Shown: positions 14,311 through 16,706 of the stretch, piece after piece | How the letters are laid out: every line of letters starts with the position of its first letter | Position numbering within the stretch: the first letter of the stretch is position 1 | DNA from: DAOTVC01 sp034437215 | GTDB lineage: Bacteria; Chloroflexota; Anaerolineae; B4-G1; SLSP01 | Length of the DNA: 16,706 nucleotides | Reading direction: 5' to 3' | Assembly: GCA_034437215.1 (NCBI GenBank) | Contig: DAOTVC010000128.1 | Location: 1 to 16,706, forward strand | Notes under the pieces: model-generated | What the model was told of the DNA's origin: nothing | Seen by the model: the letters and a program-made list of their open reading frames with translations, nothing else | Databases searched by the model: none | Program-made: the position numbers and the translations under genes

Positions 14311-14319
14311 TGTTAAGAT
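14311..14319 (+). promoter_or_regulatory. Extended -10 promoter candidate for the 14540 small-ORF unit
   Basis: TGTTAAGAT carries the extended -10 element (TG-n) directly before TAAGAT (4 of 6). No -35 is found at 16-18 bases, which extended -10 promoters tolerate. Predicted start is near 14326, giving a leader of about 215 bases. Confidence 0.35.
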
Positions 14320-14325
14320 AGTGAG

Positions 14326-14482
14326 TAAGTCACAATCGATCCCGAGCAGATTCTAAAGCGTGGGTAGATAGACAGGTAGACACCACCACTTATAGGTGGA
14401 GCAGCACCACAGAGACGCCAGAGTTAGGGCCCAGTAGGAGCGATACTGTTGGGGGCTCCTCACCGAGAGGGGAACTTTTTCT
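14326..14482 (+). ncRNA. Structured leader or small RNA with attenuator-like competing hairpins
   Basis: Most of the 309-base gap between the lipoprotein stop and the small ORF is this element. Competing pairings are visible. CCACC (14383-14387) pairs with GGTGG (14395-14399), or GGTG (14395-14398) with CACC (14405-14408). CAGTA (14432-14436) pairs with TACTG (14444-14448). AGGAGC (14436-14441) pairs with GCTCCT (14455-14460). CTCCTC (14456-14461) pairs with GAGGGG (14467-14472, one wobble) and is followed by AAC and TTTTT (14476-14480). The last resembles a short intrinsic terminator, and the AGGAGC/GCTCCT pairing would prevent it. I recognise no known riboswitch, T-box, 6S or SRP signature. 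It may be an attenuator for the 58-residue ORF or a roughly 155-base small RNA. Pairings were found by eye, without energy calculation. Confidence 0.4.
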
Positions 14483-14539
14483 TCTACCGGTACGTCTTGA
14501 ATCTGTCAGTGGGCACTTACCTGCTCGGGAGATGAGATA

Positions 14540-14716
14540 ATGATGGTGACTTACGAACTGCGACGTCTAGAAAAGGAATACCGGGAGCGAATCCAGCTCG
14601 AGAGCGCCCGCGTCGAGCGGGAGGCCCGGCGAGCACGGATTCTTCAGGGACAGAGTTCGCAGTCGGAGCAGATCTCGTACGTTTTCACCCGCTCACCACG
14701 CCTCCCCCCAGGCTGA
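14540..14716 (+). CDS. Small charged protein, 58 residues, unrecognised
   Basis: ATG 14540 (or ATG 14543) has GGGAG eight bases upstream and the frame ends with TGA at 14714-14716. The first 36 residues are rich in Arg and Glu with heptad-like Leu/Ile/Tyr spacing (YELRRLEKEYRERIQL, ARVEREARRARIL). That predicts one long amphipathic or coiled-coil helix. The tail is Ser/Gln- then Pro-rich (QGQSSQSEQISY, SPRLPPG). No signal, membrane segment or known motif. It is preceded by a structured leader and followed 16 bp later by a strong plus-strand terminator, which supports a real transcription unit. Translation itself is unproven; the RNA could be the functional product. Enolase converges from the other side. 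Confidence 0.5.
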   Translation: MMVTYELRRLEKEYRERIQLESARVEREARRARILQGQSSQSEQISYVFTRSPRLPPG

Positions 14717-14731
14717 GCGAGTGACGTAGCG

Positions 14732-14773
14732 CACCGCCCGTCGATCCTAGATCGGCGGGCGGTGTTGTCTTTC
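14732..14773 (+). terminator. Intrinsic terminator of the small-ORF unit
   Basis: CACCGCCCG (14732-14740) pairs with CGGGCGGTG (14756-14764). The inner CGAT/ATCG and a T-G wobble extend the stem to 14 bp with loop CCTAG. TTGTCTTTC follows. It ends the plus-strand unit and backs onto the enolase terminator. Confidence 0.8.
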
Positions 14774-14790
14774 AGGACAGGAGCGGTATC

Positions 14791-14820
14791 AAAAGCCCGG
14801 AGGCGCGCTGCCTCCGGGCT
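14791..14820 (-). terminator. Intrinsic terminator of enolase
   Basis: A perfect 11-bp stem, AGCCCGGAGGC (14794-14804) with GCCTCCGGGCT (14810-14820), has a five-base loop. On the minus strand TTTT (14794-14791) ends the stem. It lies 15 bp past the enolase stop. Confidence 0.85.
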
Positions 14821-14835
14821 CGTTCTCCGCAAGGC

Positions 14836-16125
14836 CTACTTCTTCGCCAAGTTAGTGAAGGCGTCCAGTCCCGCAAACTCTCCCCGGTCACCCAGCTCCT
14901 GCTCGATGCGCAACAGCTGATTGTATTTGGCGACCCGGTCGGAGCGCGCGGGCGCTCCCGTCTTGATCTGACCGGTATTGAGAGCGACGGCGATATCCGC
15001 GATTATCGCATCGGAGGTCTCACCGGAGCGGTGTGAGGTGACGGCGGTCCATCCGTGCTGCTGGGCCATGCGCACGGCGGCGATGGCCTCGGTAAGGGAG
15101 CCGATCTGATTGACCTTGACCAACACGGAGTTGGCGGCTTTGAGGTCGATGGCTTTGGCGATTCGCTCGGTGTTGGTGACCAGCAGGTCGTCACCGACGA
15201 TCTGCAGCCGGTCCCCCAGCCGCTCCATCATCAGCTGGAAGCCCTCCCAGTCGTCCTCGTCCAGCCCATCCTCGATACTGATGATGGGATAGTTGTCCAC
15301 GAGGGTGGCATAGAAGTCCACCATCTCCTCGCTGGTGAGTACCCGCCCCTCCCGCTCGAGATGATACTTGCCGTCCTTGTAGACCTCGGAAGCGGCAGGG
15401 TCCATAGCAACCCAGATGTCCTTGCCGGGTTCGTACCCCGCCTTCTCGATGGCCTCAACGATAACCTGGATGGCCTCCTCGTTGCTCTTGATGCTGGGGG
15501 CAAAGCCGCCCTCATCTCCGATGCCGACGTTGTAACCGCGTTCCTTGAGCACGCCCTTGAGCGTATGGTAGGTCTCCGTACCCCACCGCAGGGCTTCGGC
15601 GAAGGAGGGGGCGCCGATAGGCATGGCCATGAACTCCTGCAGGTCGGGGCCGTTCTCCGCGTGCTTGCCGCCGTTGAGGATGTTCATCATCGGGACGGGC
15701 AGCACGTGGGCGTAGACGCCGCCCAGGTAACGGTAGAGGGGCAGGACGAGATAGTTGGCGGCTGCCTTGGCGACCGCCAGGGAGACACCCAGAATGGCAT
15801 TCGCACCGAGATTGGACTTGTTCGGCGTCCCGTCGAGGGCGAGCATCATCTCGTCGATGCCCTTCTGATCGATGGCATCCCAGCCGACCAGCTCCGGGGC
15901 GATCTTGGTGTTGACGTTCTCGACGGCCTTGAGGACGCCCTTCCCCTTGTAGCGGTCCTTATCCTGGTCGCGGAGCTCCAGCGCTTCGTGCACGCCCGTC
16001 GAGGCACCGGAAGGCACGGCAGCCCGGCCCCACGACCCGTCGGTGAGAATGACTTCCACCTCCACGGTCGGATTCCCACGGGAGTCTAGAATTTCCCGCG
16101 CGAGAATATCTTGAATGATTGACAT
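14836..16125 (-). CDS. eno: Enolase (phosphopyruvate hydratase)
   Basis: This 429-residue protein has the usual bacterial length. It interconverts 2-phosphoglycerate and phosphoenolpyruvate in glycolysis and gluconeogenesis, in the cytosol. Visible landmarks: substrate loop PSGASTGVHEALELRD (38-53); NGGKHAENG (151-159, H155); E164; catalytic-loop GIGDEGGFAP (201-210, E205). Mg2+ ligands are D242 (WVAMDPAASE), E285 (SIEDGL) and D312 (IVGDDLLVTN). The signature LVKVNQIGSLTE (335-346) contains catalytic K337. SHRSGETSD (364-372) and K388 follow. All key residues are present, so it should be active. ATG 16125 has AAAGGAGG about seven bases upstream. It is a single-gene unit with its own promoter and terminator. 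The leader contains a perfect 16-bp palindrome, and a CRP-like sequence lies over the predicted start. Confidence 0.98.
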   Translation of the reverse strand: MSIIQDILAREILDSRGNPTVEVEVILTDGSWGRAAVPSGASTGVHEALELRDQDKDRYKGKGVLKAVENVNTKIAPELVGWDAIDQKGIDEMMLALDGTPNKSNLGANAILGVSLAVAKAAANYLVLPLYRYLGGVYAHVLPVPMMNILNGGKHAENGPDLQEFMAMPIGAPSFAEALRWGTETYHTLKGVLKERGYNVGIGDEGGFAPSIKSNEEAIQVIVEAIEKAGYEPGKDIWVAMDPAASEVYKDGKYHLEREGRVLTSEEMVDFYATLVDNYPIISIEDGLDEDDWEGFQLMMERLGDRLQIVGDDLLVTNTERIAKAIDLKAANSVLVKVNQIGSLTEAIAAVRMAQQHGWTAVTSHRSGETSDAIIADIAVALNTGQIKTGAPARSDRVAKYNQLLRIEQELGDRGEFAGLDAFTNLAKK

Positions 16126-16173
16126 GCGTAATCCTCCTTTGACTAAGTGACTCTAAATGGCTGATAGTGATTG

Positions 16174-16189
16174 GTCGGCAGCTGCCGAC
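16174..16189. promoter_or_regulatory. Perfect 16-bp palindrome in the enolase leader
   Basis: GTCGGCAGCTGCCGAC is a perfect palindrome, 49-64 bp upstream of the enolase ATG and about 28-43 bases downstream of the predicted transcription start. With no spacer it fits an operator for a dimeric regulator better than a loop-forming hairpin, though it could also form a hairpin with a CAGC-type loop. Confidence 0.45.
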
Positions 16190-16204
16190 TCAGGGTTGAG
16201 CGTC

Positions 16205-16220
16205 AGTTACCCCCGTCACA
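16205..16220. promoter_or_regulatory. Second CRP-like sequence, over the enolase start region
   Basis: AGTTACCCCCGTCACA has a perfect TCACA half-site and a 3-of-5 partner (AGTTA for TGTGA) at N6 spacing. It is identical at 12 of 16 positions to the site at 12997-13012. It covers the predicted enolase start, where binding would repress. Confidence 0.25.
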
Positions 16221-16223
16221 ACT

Positions 16224-16252
16224 ATGATACACCCAAAGACGGGCGAGGGCAA
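16224..16252 (-). promoter_or_regulatory. Enolase promoter candidate
   Basis: TTGCCC (16252-16247, 4 of 6) and TATCAT (16229-16224, 5 of 6) are separated by 17 bases on the minus strand. Start predicted near 16217, giving a leader of about 90 bases. Confidence 0.55.
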
Positions 16253-16289
16253 AGATCGTCACTCGGTCTTCCCTTCACGTTAAGCCCTT

Positions 16290-16706
16290 GTGCTGAGGGT
16301 GGGCCCTCAATGGAACAGACACACGGCGACGATCCAGGTCGTCCGCTTCACGCTGCCTATCGTGCGGATCACACCTTTTCCAAGTGGAGAACGCCGTCGA
16401 CTCCCTGGGCTTCGGCTGGCTCATGGCCTACCTTATCCAGAGCGGATCACCTGTCGCGGCGGCGGCGATGAGCCTCCTCAGCGCGGACGTCTTCACCCCC
16501 TGCAGTGCTACATGGCGGTTGCCGGCTCCCGAGTGGGCGCGGGGCTCATGGTGCTGCAACTGGGGCTCATCTACGCCTTGCGCGGTCACGAGCGCCGGAC
16601 GGCCCTCTCAGCCGGCGTTCTCTCCCTTCTGCTTACCGGATCGATCATGATGATCTCCCTCCCGCTCGGCATGCTGGCCCTCGAGGCAGGATGGCTGGCA
16701 GGCGCC
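16290..16706 (+). pseudogene. Frame-disrupted polytopic membrane protein (Na+/phosphate-symporter-like), runs off right edge
   Basis: No single frame covers this stretch, but three consecutive frames join into one plausible membrane protein. Frame A (to about 16376) gives QVVRFTLPIVRITPF. Frame B (about 16378-16500) gives QVENAVDSLGFGWLMAYL then QSGSPVAAAAMSLLSADVFTP. Frame C (about 16500-16706) gives LQCYMAVAGSRVGAG, then LMVLQLGLIYALRGHERR and two further hydrophobic segments. Joining A to B needs one base less in the T-run at 16376-16379. Joining B to C needs one base more in the C-run at 16496-16500. The 'GWL.AY..QSGSPVA..A' and 'AGSR.GA....L..G..Y.LRG' patterns recall polytopic proteins often annotated as Na/Pi-cotransporter-like; that recall is moderate. 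The 5' end is unclear: GTG 16290 opens frame A, and ATG 16310 lies in another frame. It is either a pseudogene or a sequence with homopolymer errors. Confidence 0.45.

Noticed and set aside
14319..14334. GTGAGTAAGTCAC inverted repeat near the small-ORF promoter as a third CRP-type site
   Set aside because: The spacing is one base too short (GTGA-N5-TCAC). At the correct N6 spacing the left arm does not match.
14371..14410. AGCAGC near GGTGG as part of an SRP (4.5S) RNA
   Set aside because: The symmetric loop partner and GGAA-type tetraloop of SRP domain IV are not present, and the flanks do not pair into a closing stem.
14644..14832. Minus-strand open frame of 62 codons between the small ORF and enolase
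   Set aside because: It spans two strong back-to-back terminators, has no ribosome binding site and lies antisense to the 58-residue ORF.
15055..16089. Plus-strand open frame of 344 codons opposite enolase
   Set aside because: Enolase on the minus strand is certain; this is an antisense shadow.
16157..16471. Plus-strand open frame of 104 codons between enolase and the right edge
   Set aside because: It crosses the enolase promoter and leader, has no domain-like sequence, and its second half is out of frame with the recognisable membrane protein.

Overview
The window is about 60% GC bacterial DNA. It looks like a Chloroflexota genome (Anaerolineae/Caldilineae-like). The inference rests on gene content: a DUF5668/PspC/LiaF-like membrane cluster, a DUF4013 protein, Thr/Pro-rich LysM lipoproteins, and a very large soluble PAS/GAF histidine kinase. 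No rRNA or other taxonomic marker is present, so the assignment is tentative. Most genes are on the minus strand, with strong AGGAGG-type ribosome binding sites and several clean intrinsic terminators. I see no tRNA, rRNA, CRISPR array, insertion sequence or phage gene.

Layout. (1) 1-383: 5' part of a CPBP-type intramembrane protease, running off the left edge. (2) 461-2507, minus: a three-gene envelope cluster, DUF5668-like polytopic protein, PspC-domain protein, LiaF-like 'toastrack' protein, headed by overlapping palindromes. (3) 2583-4184, minus: an unrecognised protein with a six-cysteine tail, a stand-alone receiver domain, and a lipoprotein. (4) 4459-9032, minus: a two-component pair, a 1306-residue soluble histidine kinase and a NarL/LuxR response regulator, overlapping by one base. 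(5) 9138-9899, minus: a DUF4013 membrane protein. (6) 10116-11309, minus: an FAD/NAD(P)H-dependent oxidoreductase of the NirB/rubredoxin-reductase type. (7) 11465-12939, minus: a DUF3307 membrane protein followed by a Crp/Fnr-family regulator, probably an operon. (8) 13064-14230, plus: a LysM-LysM-CAP lipoprotein divergent from that operon. (9) 14311-14764, plus: an unexplained transcription unit with a structured, attenuator-like leader, a 58-residue charged ORF and a strong terminator. (10) 14836-16125, minus: enolase. (11) 16290-16706, plus: a membrane protein whose reading frame appears broken twice, running off the right edge.

How the parts may work together (inference). Much of the window is sensing and envelope homeostasis: PspC/LiaF-like proteins, a cytosolic multi-input kinase with its DNA-binding partner, a lone receiver, and a Crp-type regulator. 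The Crp-type protein keeps the SRE..R recognition-helix pattern of E. coli CRP. A CRP-like half-palindromic sequence lies about 41.5 bp upstream of the predicted start of its own operon. A second, 12/16-identical sequence lies across the predicted enolase transcription start. The most novel-looking item is the 14311-14764 unit: mutually exclusive hairpins ending in a possible terminator, placed ahead of a very small ORF.
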